A DNA stretch of 64,000 nt from Cryptomeria japonica (lineage: Eukaryota > Streptophyta > Pinopsida > Cupressales > Cupressaceae): positions 628,595,240 to 628,659,239 of the forward strand of contig NC_081415.1 in assembly GCF_030272615.1 (NCBI RefSeq), given 5' to 3'. The notes beneath the pieces are model-generated. The model did not search any database and was not told the origin of the DNA. It saw only the letters and a program-made list of their open reading frames with translations. The translations under genes and the position numbers were made by a program. Shown here piece after piece: positions 50,101-60,780 of this stretch (within the stretch, counting starts at the first letter, position 1; the number at the start of each line of letters is the position of its first letter).

Positions 50101-50404
50101 GAATAATGCAAATGTGATCATCCGAAAATTCTTCAAGAAAGTAAACTGCACTGTGAAGTTTCTTCTTTTCCAGAATGTTGAATTCCGGTTTAATCTTCTT
50201 ATCCTTTCCGCAAAACTAGCTCAGCTGGGAATGGATCACAAGAGACCCTAGGTCTTTGATTTTGTAGTCTATGTAATTGGAAATGCCTTCTTCCACTATA
50301 ACACCATCAGGTACTTGAGACAGGGCATTGTATTTCGACTTTCATTGAATGAAGTCCACAAAATCAACGGGTGCACTAGAGTTATCATGTGATGGAGAAG
50401 CCAT
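47200..50404 (-). pseudogene. Element G ORF2: large protein of unknown function
   Basis: I do not recognise an enzyme. The ATG at 50404 (TCATGGCTTCTCC context) opens MASPSHDN, similar to MASSSALEF in element B. LSRVHGDKMYLE lies at about residues 100-112 (50087-50104), at nearly the same distance from the start as in B. The globular part extends to about 49530. It is followed by a Lys/Pro-rich segment (49060-49270), a block near 48790-48960 (TKLLNDLIDCFDDFND), and an extreme Lys/Glu-rich tract at 48000-48440. Helical, heptad-rich segments come last (47400-47960). Frameshifts occur near 49935, 48750, 48470 and 48000, with several stops. The C-terminal end is uncertain. Confidence 0.68.
48000..48440 (-). 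repeat. Lys/Glu codon repeat within G ORF2
   Basis: The plus strand is almost pure CTTCTTCTC-type pyrimidine repeat. The minus strand therefore encodes runs of EEEKKRKEEE. The repeated unit is imperfect, roughly 9-30 bases. Plus-strand and other-frame ORFs across it (Ser/Leu/Phe-rich) are shadows. Expansion here probably lengthens a charged helix or disordered linker. Confidence 0.85.
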
Positions 50405-50846
50405 GATAAACAAAGAATTTTGAAAAATACCTTCGTAGATCAAAATTTAGGGCTTCATAATTTGAACTACGCTTCACACTCCTTCGGTTACTGAAATACC
50501 GCTTTGCATTCTACACTCTTTCAACAGATGATAGCTTCAGATTCTTCTCCAGGTTTTTGATAAACTCTTTGAATCGTAGTGTAAATCGCTTTTCTTCGCT
50601 CTGCACTTGAAATACTTCTTCACTCAAAAAATGATAAGTGAGAAATGATTTGAAAATTCCTCTTAAACAAGTTCTCCACCTACCATAATAAATGCTCCAC
50701 TATTAGGGCATAAACCCTAATTTGCCTTTTACCATTTCTGGTCTTTTGTCAACTGATAGGTATCACATACCAGTTAATTCTTTCACCGGTGTGAATTGGG
50801 GGTTCAAAGTATTTCATCATTTTCTCCCCCTGAGCTTTTCTGATGC

Positions 50847-52124
50847 TTAGTTTGTCGATTCTGTGATTTCCACACTAGGTGCAAAAATTGGTTCGTCATG
50901 CAACACTGTTGGTTTCTTTTTCCAGGTTTTGTTCATATCCACTTGAACAAGTTCAATATCAATCTTTCCTTCTGGAGTGACTGATATGTCATCTGATATG
51001 TTCTTTCTTGTTCTGCAGAATCTAGCAATGTGACCCGGTTTGTTGCAATGATAGCAAACCATTCCAGGTGCTCTCCATGGTCCATTATTCATGTTACCAT
51101 TCTTCCTCTTGCATGTTGCAGCAGTGTGACCATGACAATGACAAATCACATAGATTGCTCTCCATCCGGTTGCTGCTTGATAGCCACTGCTACCTGACTG
51201 ATGATTAAAGGTATTAAACTGGTTGGGATTATGGTTCACAAAAGGTTCCAGACCAACTCCTTGAGTCCTCTGAGGATATCTTCCAGTGTTGTTCATAACA
51301 GACTTGCATTCAAATGCTCTATGCCCAAACTTGTTGCATTCATAAAAATTACCATTAAACTTATTGGATCTAGGTACATTGTTTATAAAGTAAGGAAAAT
51401 TATTGTAGGCTTTACTCCTACACACATTAGCAGTATGTCCTTCTTTAAGACAGTTAAAGAAAACAAGTTTTAACTTTTGCTTACTTTTACCTTTGAATGT
51501 CGGTTGCTTCTTCGATGCTTCAACATTTGCATGAGAGGTCTCACCTTCCTCATGATCAGAGTAACCAAGTCCATCAGTGTTCTTGACAGGTTTGGCCAAT
51601 TCAAGCTTTTGCTCTAGCTTAATAGTACTCTTGTTGAACTTAGCAAGTATTTCCTTTGACTCAGAGAGTTCTTTGGAAACAACATCATTTGTTTCCATCA
51701 AGTTTGCATTCTCAAAGATGGCTATGTTCAGTTCTCCTTGCATGTCTTCCTTTTCCATTTTGCTTTCATGGAGGTGAGCGGTAAGTGCACTGATCTCTTG
51801 CTTCAGTTTGGAGATTTCAGGATCTTTGTCTTTTACCAGATCTTCAGCTTTCTTCTGGTTATCAAGCTCTTGACACATTTAGATAGTCAGTCCTTCCAGC
51901 TCCTTTCTTAGGTTGGAATTGGATTCATTCAGCTTTTCTACTTCTTGAATTAAGGCTTCCATGTCCACTTCATCAGAAGAACTATTTTTAGATAGCTCCA
52001 TCAGTTTTTCAGCATGCTCTCTCCTTTTTTCCTGAGAGGCCTTATATTTGACCATAGGATCATCATAGGCTTGCTCAGACAGAGTGAGCTGATGAGTAAG
52101 TTCCCTCATAGTGTATTCCCCCAT
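50847..52124 (-). pseudogene. Element G gag: long coiled coil and four zinc knuckles
   Basis: The chosen start, 52124 (MGEYTMREL), lies 36 bases inside the primer site, and one phase runs 426 codons to 50847 with a single TAA at 51879. Residues 1-190 are heptad-rich helices (EVEKLNESNSNLRKELEGL, SKLKQEISALTAHLHESK). Four knuckle blocks follow near 51435, 51330, 51130 and 51040. Only the last, CYHCNKPGHIARFC, has all four ligands. The others have Phe or Tyr in place of the first Cys. The basic C-terminal tail is short. It would coat element RNA. Confidence 0.85.
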
Positions 52125-52159
52125 ATCTCTTTCCAAGTGGTTAAACTTATAGAAAGTTT

Positions 52160-52172
52160 GGCTTTGATACCA
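52160..52172 (-). promoter_or_regulatory. Element G primer-binding site
   Basis: The minus strand reads TGGTATCAAAGCC, one base different (A for G) from the Met-tRNA complement, two bases inside the 5' LTR. Confidence 0.92.
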
Positions 52173-52174
52173 AT

Positions 52175-53324
52175 TGATGAATACTAAGAGGGGGGGTGAA
52201 TTAGTATGCCAAAAATCACTGTACTTAAACACTTTACTAGTCTAGCAGTAAACCGATAAAATAGTTTAGCAAACAAACCAGTTAGCACACATGCAAACCA
52301 AATAGCAAATAATGCATTCACCCATAGAAGCACAATCACCATAGCATGAGATTTTGATGTGGAAACCCAAATGGGAAAAACCACGATGAAATGAAACTCA
52401 GTGCAAGTAACTATCTGCAGAATAGGAACCAGACCAATTAAGGTCAGACCGGTTAAGGTCATACAATGTTCTTTACCAGAACAGATCTTGTTAGGAATAT
52501 CAATCTTTGTTAGGAGATAAGTCCGATTAAAGACTACCTTGCTAGAGGATTTTAGATCCACAAATGTGAACCACCTTGTTAGAGGATTTACAAAAGTCTT
52601 TTTGGGCCTACCCGGTTAAGGGCTTCAGACTTGTCGAAGATGTGAGTAATCAACAAGTGAGTGATCTAGAAAATAGCACAGTTTGCTTGGTTATATCCTT
52701 GATAGCTCATTCCTAATGCATTCCAGCATTACTTCAGTCTTCAACACACTCACACTCTGCCTACTCTCACAAACATGAAATTCTCTTCTATATTCTCGCT
52801 TACAAAAACTCATCAACCACCTTAAACCCTAGCAACAATCTAAAACCCTAGACATGATGTCCTTATAAATGAATCTGATTTCATGTCGGTCCAATAAGAT
52901 TACAATACAATTTCCTAGGATCAATGCATCTAGACATAATTGGTAACACGACACAAAAAGTACTGCCAGAGTGTCAGCACCACCAAACAATCGGTGGATG
53001 GTAGCTCATCACAAAATACCGGTTGGTAACTCATCACAGAGTATTACCGGTTCAAATAAAATATCGGTTGCCGGTTTGACAAAATGAAGAATGGGAAATA
53101 TGAGTTGTGCCGCTTTCTTTCTTCATACTGCTTGAGATCCTCGAACCACTTGGGGTCTTCATACCGCTTCAGACTAGTAAACACTTTTTGCAAAACACCG
53201 ATAGTCTAAAGACTATAATACATCATACCGGTTGAGCTGTAACTCATACATACAAAAAGTGATCTCAAATCAAGTGTGTGTCTATCAATGACAATCAGAG
53301 CATCAATCATAAAAAATGCCAACA
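52175..53324 (-). repeat. Element G 5' LTR
   Basis: 1150 bp partner of 45679-46829. It carries an extra short tandem duplication near 52432-52460 (AGACCAATTAAGGTC followed by AGACCGGTTAAGGTC) that is single in the other LTR. Confidence 0.93.
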
Positions 53325-53329
53325 TATAG

Positions 53330-54137
53330 AATGTTTTGAAGGTAGATAGGAGCATAAAAGGATCTGACTAAGAAAGATAGTGCTATTACCAGATCAGCCA
53401 AAACCCTATTGTTCTCTAACCATTACAACAATTAAATCCCTTAACCGGGTAAGCTTTAACATGTTTGGTTCTATTTAAATCCTCTAACCAGGAGATCCAT
53501 TAGCTTGGATTTGAAATCCTTTATTGAGGTTACTCCTAATAGAGTATTGCCTTTATTAGGGTATTCTAGTCAATCCCTTAACCGGGTGGTCGCTAACTAG
53601 ATCTGTTCTCAACATGACATTATTGTATAAGCTTTTAACAAGGCTTGGCTCCTAATAGGGAAAACTTTAGAGGAGTTAAAAATACTTGTGGGTATTCATC
53701 CCCGCCGTGGTTTTTCCCATTTGGGTTTCCATGTCAAAAATCATTGTGTCAAGTGGTGAATGATTTTGTGGTTATGTTTTGATATGATTGATATGCTAAT
53801 TGGTAAATCCACTTACATATGATTAGATGATCGAAAGTGATCTGAAATGATCTATTACTAATGTTAGTAAAGTGGTTTAATGTTTTGGTTAAATGGTTTA
53901 TGAATATCAAATCTATTACACTGTATTATTGATGTTTTGCTCAACCGGTAAAGTTTGACAGTGCAGTATAACAGTGCAGTATAAGTTTTTGTTATAGTAT
54001 TAAAACTGGTTAGTTCAATGATTGATTTATGAGTTGGGATTAAGTTTGGTGAAAGTTTTATTTGTTTTCTATCTACCAATTCACCCCCCCTCCCTCTTAG
54101 TAGTTGATTGGATGCTTATTGCCTCATCATATTATCA
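53330..54137 (+). repeat. Element C 3' LTR, second piece
   Basis: It continues the C LTR after element G. It contains the C-run motif (ATTCACCCCCCCTCCCTCTTAG, 54079-54100) and ends ATTATCA at 54137, followed by GTATG. Confidence 0.9.
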
Positions 54138-54142
54138 GTATG

Positions 54143-55480
54143 TTAGTTCCAACCAAAAACCATAATCAAATGAACTAGAAACCATTTCAAAACATATCAA
54201 AGGAGATATTAAAAACATAAAAGAAGCTTAACAGAGAAAGAAAGGTGAAGAGCCTTCCCAAGATGCCCCCATGATGCCTTGTGATACTTCTCCCTTATTT
54301 CTCCCCTCTCCAAGTTTCAAATGAATGGAGCTCTCAACTTTTATCACTAACCATGGATGCCCTATGGAGATTAAAGATGGTTGGAAATGATAAACAAATT
54401 CTATGGAAATGCAAATAGTGATGCTATTAGAAAGCTCTAAATACCTATGCAATATTTTAGTATAATAGCAATGCTCTAATGCTTCCTCCTTTGCTTGAGG
54501 AATGAGGCTCTATTTATAGAAGAAATGAGAAATTGGATGGTTAAGATTTAATTATCTTAACAAGGGCTAGGATTGTGATGTAGGAGCATCCTCTGTTCTT
54601 GGCAATCTTGCATCAACCAAAAAATATTTCTTTTCAATTTGTTTTCTGTTTTGCAGTTTATTCCTGCATTTTCTTGCATTTTCTCACTAGATCTTGCAGA
54701 GCTGGATTTTTCTTGTGAACATGATTATCTTCCTTATTCTTGAGCCGTGAGACATTTGGATAGTTTTTCGGCAAGTTATCGCTTCCATATTCTAAGACAC
54801 TTTTCTGGCTTAGAACACTGGAATCGCTTGGATCTATTTGCTATTGGAAAATCTTGCAGATCCTTTCCATAGCTTGCGAATCCCCAGTTCATTGATTCAA
54901 ATGTTCCTTGGTGTGTAGCCAACCTTCCATTTGATCCACACTTCTTCCTTTGGATTTTCTATAGGAATCTCTTTGGCGGAGGCCGACCTGGTGGTTTTAC
55001 ACATTTCATCATGTTCATCATTGTTTGATTCTTTTTGGGCCAACATGGATCCCTCTAGACCATATAATTCAATGTAATTAAGCATCATAATTCATGGAAG
55101 AGAATATAGAAGATAAATCCTAAGATTTAGACATCCAGAGTGGACCAATTCTATAATTAAGGATGTATTTCATAGGCCAATGACCCGAATCTTGTAGCCC
55201 GGATGTTACCAGTTATTTGTAATTAATTTTCATTATTTAATTGATTCAATTTTGTATTTCCTCCATCATCTTGTCTTTCTTTCATTGTGTTTACTCTTGC
55301 TGAACTGTTCATATAGGTCTCATTGAGGTCCCTCCTAACCGTGACTGCACTAGATTGAATGATCCTCAATCCATGTGATACTTTGAACCCTAGCTCATGT
55401 TGACAATTGTCACCACGAGAAGGCTTGAGAGGAGATAGAAGAGGCATTAAATTCCTAAAGGGACATGATGGTTACCCTAG
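54143..55480. other. Non-coding sequence flanking the nest
   Basis: This is continuous with 6981 in the pre-insertion chromosome. I see no gene; the frames are short and unrelated to known proteins. A TATA-like CTATTTATAG occurs near 54510-54519, and wording around it resembles a retroelement promoter region, but no LTR ends could be fixed. Confidence 0.5.
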
Positions 55481-56740
55481 GGGGTTGGGTTAGGGTTGAG
55501 TTAGTGGATAAAGCTTTTATCCAAAGGATATACTTGTGTGCAAGAGTTAAAGGGATAACCATGGTCAAAGAAATGAATTCTTGAAGAGACCCATGAGTTA
55601 AAAGGATGGTTAAGTTAGAGAGAAAGTCTCTAACTAAGGGTCAAGGTTGAGTTAACCATTAATGGTTATGTAAGAGGCTTACAAGTTTTGGAAGAATTTG
55701 GAGGTTATCTTGTTAAAGAAATAAAGCTTTTAATGCTTTATGAAGACTTTGCATGTTTTTGAGAAGTTATTCCATTTCTTAAGGAATGTGCAAATGTTTA
55801 GGAGGGAATTAGGCTAATTAGAATGGATGAGAATATTCTAGAAGAAGGGTTAGTGTGCAAGTGGATTTTGTAGGAGAATTCAAGTGGGAGGTATTTTTAT
55901 GATTTTTAAATAAATATAAATTTATTTAAATGTGTATAACTTGCATTTGGATAGATATTTAAATAAATATTCATTTATTTAAATGTGAAAGGGATTTAAT
56001 TAAATGTGAAAGGGGGATCTAATTAAATAGGCTTAAGAGGACTCTAGAAGGAATCCATTAAGGCTTGAATACTTTGAGGGAAACCAGTAAAGGCATTCAA
56101 GTGTTCAAGCATTCATCATCAAGAATCATAAGTATTAAACTTAAAGCATTCAAGTGTTCAAGCATTCATAATCAAACATTTCTAGAGATCTTCAGGGCTG
56201 CATTTCCTTCATTCAACCATTGTGGAGCAAATTACAACATTCATATGTAGGCATGCATGTGTGATTAGGATTTTTTCATGTTCATGCCATTTCATACAAC
56301 ATATGGGATTACATTCCAGAAGCAAAGAATCACTATCAGTCATTGCAGATCTGAGGTATATCCTTCCATTATTTATTTCAATTTTTGCAATATTTCAATT
56401 AAGGTTAATTCCTAAACCAGGGTTTGACTTAGGAAAACCCCCATTCCCAACATATTTCACTTTCTTTCTATGTGTAGGAAATAGTTACAGAGCTTTGATC
56501 TTGAGAATCAACATTATTTGTAGCTATGAATCAACCCCTTTTGGTGTGCGAAATGTTAGGAGGACTAGAATGGTGAGCGCTCTGATCTCAACATTTTTTG
56601 TAATTGTTTTGGGGATTAGTTCTGAATCTTCATATATTTATCAAATCTAGGTGTGTGCCTCAATTTGACAACTGTAGCTTACCATTTTTGCATTTTTACA
56701 TTCATTTTCAACACTTTACACTAAGTTCAACAATTCAACT
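55481..56740 (+). repeat. Diverged gypsy LTR-like fragment
   Basis: 56094-56470 is similar, on the same strand, to part of the solo LTR at 3918-5146 (about 4380-4670). Shared blocks include ATTCAAG repeats, CATGCCATTYCATACAACA, GGGATTACATTC, AGAAGCAAAG, TTGCAGATCT and GGTTTGA...GGAAAACCCC. It also holds two AT-rich inverted repeats (TTTAAATAAATAT...ATTTATTTAAATGTG) at 55908-55985. I could not find clean termini, so it may be a truncated or more distant family member. Confidence 0.6.
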
Positions 56741-56756
56741 TGTAATGGCACCAAAA

Positions 56757-57966
56757 TGTAATGGTGGGTGAAAAAAGTGTGAATGAGAGATCAAGAGGAA
56801 AGTTACCCTTTTCCTCCAAGGAGAGATGAGAGTTTCACTATGAATTTACCCTCAAATACTTTTCACGCATTACATTGGAAGAGGGGGGAAAATTCACTAG
56901 ATTCAACCTCCAAAGAAGAAGATAAAATTCTGAATGAAATGAGAATGATAAGTTAATCCCCTCTTCTATTTGGAATGGAAAGGAATTGATTGAATTGTAT
57001 ATAGAGACTAAGTGCAAAAGGGACAAAGAATTGATTATAACTTGAGATCAAAGCATGGGATGAAGCTGTGCACCGAGATTTGACAGTAATATGTTGAGAC
57101 GAAGCCGCCTTGCAAATTTGAGGAAAAGTTACCCGAACTATGGAAGAAATGTACACGATCCTTTGAAAAATCCGCAAAATGAAAAGGGTTTTTTTGTCTC
57201 TACAAATGGAGTCCAAATCTGATAGTACAATTGTGTACCTGCAACCTACACATAGAAAAGAGAGGAAAATGGGTTGGGATTGGGGGTTTGCCTTCAGGTC
57301 AAACCCCAGTTTTGGAATTAACCAAGTAATGAAAGAAAGTACTTGCAAGTAAATGTAAATGAAAGACTGAAATGTAAATCACCTCAAGGGAGGTTGTGAT
57401 AGAAATTCTTGTATGGAGTTGAATGTTGAAATGGATCTCCTCTTCAATGGTTGAATCCTTGACTTGAGTGCAACACCTAGCCTTGAAAGGAGACTTGAGA
57501 TGCTTAATGTTGGAAAGGGATGCTTGAAAGCTTGAATTCTCTAGAACACTTGATCACCAATTTTCACCTTATTGAACTTCTCCCTCCCAAAATGAGAGGG
57601 AAAATGAAAATTTAATACTTGTCAATTAGGGTTCATGAAACTGATTATCCTCACAAGTCGACATCAGAGAAGTTTTCCCGCTCACTGCACAACCTTCTAT
57701 GCAAACATAGGAAAGGTCCTGCCCCAAAATAGGGTAGGGATAGGGGCAACATGCCCCTATCCTAGGGGGACAAGGGTGCTATGCCCCTGTCCTACCCTTT
57801 TCTCCAGGGTATAGTGTAGACAAGGTGGTGTGGAGGGCAAGGGAGAAGCATTTTTTGGGGGTTGAGTAGTCTCCAGTCTCTGATCACGCTAGGAGATTTG
57901 ATTTTACATGCGTGAGGACCCCAATGTGGTTGAAAATTGCTAGGGTTGCAATTTTATGACACTACA
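56757..57966 (-). repeat. Gypsy K2 LTR
   Basis: On the minus strand it starts TGTAGTGTCATAAAATTGC and ends CACCCACCATTACA. It is homologous to the solo LTR at 3918-5146, including the AGGGGCATG...GGACAGGGGC block (57735-57800). A tRNA-primer-like TTTTGGTGCCATTACAAG follows its minus-strand end at 56739-56756. Confidence 0.85.
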
Positions 57967-57985
57967 TTCATCCCCCACTTTAGCG
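57967..57985 (-). promoter_or_regulatory. Gypsy K2 polypurine tract
   Basis: The minus strand reads CGCTAAAGTGGGGGATGAA immediately before the LTR start TGTAGTG, as expected upstream of a 3' LTR. Confidence 0.8.
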
Positions 57986-58880
57986 GGAGTATGAGCGTAC
58001 GCCAATACTATCGGTAAAGTACAAGGAAACAAGATTGAAAGGACTTTTACCATGTCAAGGAGGTAATATGTGCCAAGCCCCCAGTGGAATTAGGATCTTA
58101 CGACTTTGATTGACAAAGTAAAAGGGAATATCGAGAACGGGAAAACCATGACCGGAAGTAGCAAATTTCCCCTCACTATGAGTCATGAAAGCAAGGATAC
58201 CAAAGATTACAAAGTGAAACAAAGTACACTAAGTAACTCTAAGTATCAAGAAGGAAAATATGAACAGAGTGTATGCCCCCATGTTAAAGCGATCGTTCAC
58301 ACCTTATCGGGAATGATTTCTTTAAGGTAGGATACAACCAAGAGAGAGAGAAGAGAGGGAGCATGCTATCACAAGGATTTAGCCCACAATCAAGGAATAA
58401 ACCTAGGGATAATGAATACAAAACACGAGGTAGTTTCACTTTCCTCAAGGTCAGTATGTTGTATGATAACTCATGTATATCATATATGTATGTGCATATA
58501 ATAATCATCATTCCCCAAAGGACACTACCTTGGAAGAAAGGGAAGAGAGGATTTCTTTCGAGTTGACATGAAAAAAGACCAAAAAGAGATCTCAATTATT
58601 TGCATCATCCCCAAATAGATATTAAGGGAACAATAGAAGAACATGGATACATATAGAAGAATGGTCACAAAAGAGAAAGAAAGGAGAGAGAGAAGACCTA
58701 AAGTGCTAATATTGCTAATCTAGCATGAAATCCACCTCTTGATCTTGCTGATCACTATTTCGGTGAGGAGCGAAACATGCCACAAGAGTGACATCAAGCA
58801 CAATAGATGGAGCTATCACAAGATCCAAACAAGGACTATGCTCATGTTGTAGGTCACTTTGTTCGATTCTAGGAGCTAGG
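57986..58880 (-). other. Gypsy K2 3' non-coding region
   Basis: No recognisable protein. Frames here are short, and their content (for example 58284-58595) is hydrophobic without motifs. It separates the Pro-rich reading frame from the polypurine tract. Confidence 0.6.
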
Positions 58881-58888
58881 ATTAGGGT

Positions 58889-59755
58889 TTATGAAAATTC
58901 AGTTGATAAATGCTTGTCCACATCAACATATTCATACTCATGATCAAAAGTATTATGAGTTGTATTTCCATCATGAATAACATTTTCACCCATTTCTTCA
59001 TCAAATTTTAGAGAAAGAGGAGCAAGAACATGAATAGGAGTAAAACCATCACATGTTTTGTGCAACTTATGATTTGGAGATGTAGGTTGAACATCTTTCT
59101 TAGGAGAAAAGGGAATCATATGAATTGTTGGAGTTCTAGGAGAATGAATAGTTTGAGGGATGGCTTCATGAGCTCAAACATGACGTCTTCATCGGCATTC
59201 TCTCGCAAAACAATTCCATCAAGTCTTAGTGGAAGGCTGAGAAGGAGGAACACTTGAAAAAGTAGGAATGTTTCTCTCCTTGATAGTTGAAGGTTTAGGT
59301 TGAGGTCTTTCAGTTTGAATAAGGGGAGAAGCTGGCCTTTTCTCTTAATAAGAGGAAGGATGTGGAAATGTGCCATATAAAGGAAGAATGTTAGGTGTAG
59401 GAAGAAGACCAGGTCCATCATGAGGAGGAGGTAAAGGTCTAACCTTAGGAGGAATATTCTTGTTCTTCTTAGGAGAAGGTATAGTCACATCCATAGGAAT
59501 AGGTTGATGATCTTCCTTAGGAGGGAGATTAGTTCTATCTATGAGGGGAAGAAATTTATCTTCAAGTATGATAGGAATGTGAAGTGTTGGGGATCTAGAT
59601 TGACTTAAGGATAATATCATATCTTTCTTCCATTTTTGATAAGATTGAAAAATAGAATCACTCCTTGATGGAAGAGATTTAAATTGCTTAGAACAAAAGA
59701 AACCAATAGGAATACCAAGGCTTGTTTTGGATGGTTGAAATAAGCTATGGTTCAT
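58889..59755 (-). pseudogene. Gypsy K2 Pro-rich region downstream of protease
   Basis: The frame from 59755 opens MNHSLFQPSKTSLGIPIGFF and is rich in Pro, Lys and Ser (LPPKEDHQPIPMDV, KVRPLPPPHDGPG). It then continues in other frames to 58889 with acidic stretches (FDHEYEYVDVDKH). This linker lies where RT would be expected to begin, but no RT motif appears. It is probably a spacer between protease and a lost RT. Frameshifts lie near 59345 and 59116. Confidence 0.55.
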
Positions 59756-59791
59756 GGTTATGATTTCTCTATTGTGAGGAAATTTTAGACA

Positions 59792-60760
59792 CTAGTGGAT
59801 TGGAGAAGCAATAGCCTTCATGGAAGATAGCCAAGGATAGCCCAACTTCACACAAAATTGCTCAGAAGAAGGAATGATAACAAAGTTAACATCCATAGAT
59901 TTAGTATGAACTTCAACATGAAGGGTGATAGAGCCAATGGTAGGACAAGAGAACCCATCAAATAACTTCATGACCACTTTAGAAGCATCATATATTGGTT
60001 TATGCAACTGTAAAGTGAAAAGATACTCCTCAATGATGACATTAACCATGCAAGAGGGATCAACAAGAGCTCCATGGAAAGGGATACCCTTAACTTTCAC
60101 AACTATGTATAAAGGGCCATCAGCTGCTCTAATGGTCTCACTAGGTGTATCTTGGTTTTCTTCCATATTTACCAAGTTCAGAGCCATAGAGGTGAATTCC
60201 TCAAAAGAGAAAGAAGTTGGCACAATCTCAATCACATTAGAGGTATGAGAAGGCAAGAGATCGGTGAAAATCTTAAGATTTTGATTAGGAGGAGCTACTG
60301 ATTTATTCCCTTTATCATTCGCACCTACCATAGATATAGTATTATTATCAATCATATCTTGAATCTTATTTTCAATGCGAAACATTTCTCAGTATCATGG
60401 CTAGGCTGACAATGAAATTGACAAAATGAATTGTTATCAAAATAAGGGGATGCAAGTTTAGAAGGATCAATTGGTTTTATAGGAGTAAGTTTGATAACAT
60501 TTATTTGCAACAACTAAGACATTATACTATGTAAAGATTCATTCAAAGGAGTAAATTGTCTTGCTCTTTGGAAAAAAATAGAAATAGGAGGCACATCTAT
60601 TGTAGCATTCACATTATTGTTGTTGATTGTATCATTGAACTTGATGAAGCTTTTTGTTGGTTTGAACTTTACAAATGGTTGTTGAGCACTCTCCCCCTTA
60701 TCACTCGGAGCCATAGGAGTAGATTGCTCCATTTGACTCATAATCAGTTGATAATTGTGG
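59792..60760 (-). pseudogene. Gypsy K2 gag C-terminus and aspartic protease
   Basis: The C-terminal gag segment (60760-60395) includes ARQFTPLNESLHSIMS and a zinc motif FCQFHCQPSHDTEKC near 60435-60395. After a frameshift near 60385 the protease domain follows, in PLYIVVKVKGIPFHGALVDPS. The catalytic triad that should be D-T/S-G is D-P-S (60053-60061), so activity is unlikely. VIIPSSEQFCVKLGYPWLSSM near 59880-59810 matches the region after the flap. A stop follows at 59792. Confidence 0.75.
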
Positions 60761-60780
60761 AGTGTTCTGATTGATTGAAA

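Larger units (their letters stand above)
45679..53324 (-). mobile_element. Non-autonomous copia-like element G (gag + unknown ORF2, no pol)
   Basis: LTRs are 45679-46829 and 52175-53324, and the target duplication is a perfect TATAG (45674-45678 and 53325-53329). Primer site 52160-52172 and polypurine tract 46830-46844 set the minus-strand orientation. The 5.3 kb interior has a zinc-knuckle gag and a second long ORF, but no protease, integrase, RT or RNase H. The architecture is the same as in element B although the sequences are clearly diverged. It lies inside the C 3' LTR. A solo LTR of the same family sits at 378-1540. Confidence 0.93.
56757..60780 (-). mobile_element. Tat/Ogre-like gypsy remnant K2 (3' LTR, polypurine tract, protease, end of gag)
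   Basis: On the minus strand the order is the C-terminal part of gag, aspartic protease, a Pro-rich stretch, a non-coding tail, a polypurine tract (57967-57985) and a 1210 bp LTR (56757-57966). No RT, RNase H or integrase lies between protease and LTR, so the element was non-autonomous or lost them by deletion. The start of gag and the 5' LTR are missing; another repeat begins near 60780. The protease neighbourhood (a GHDTEKC-like zinc motif, then NKIQDMIDNNTI) is typical of Tat/Ogre gypsy. Confidence 0.8.

Noticed and set aside
54228..55447. Short frames that might be a host gene
   Set aside because: No exon-like codon bias, splice pattern or family resemblance could be seen, and the surrounding wording is repeat-like.
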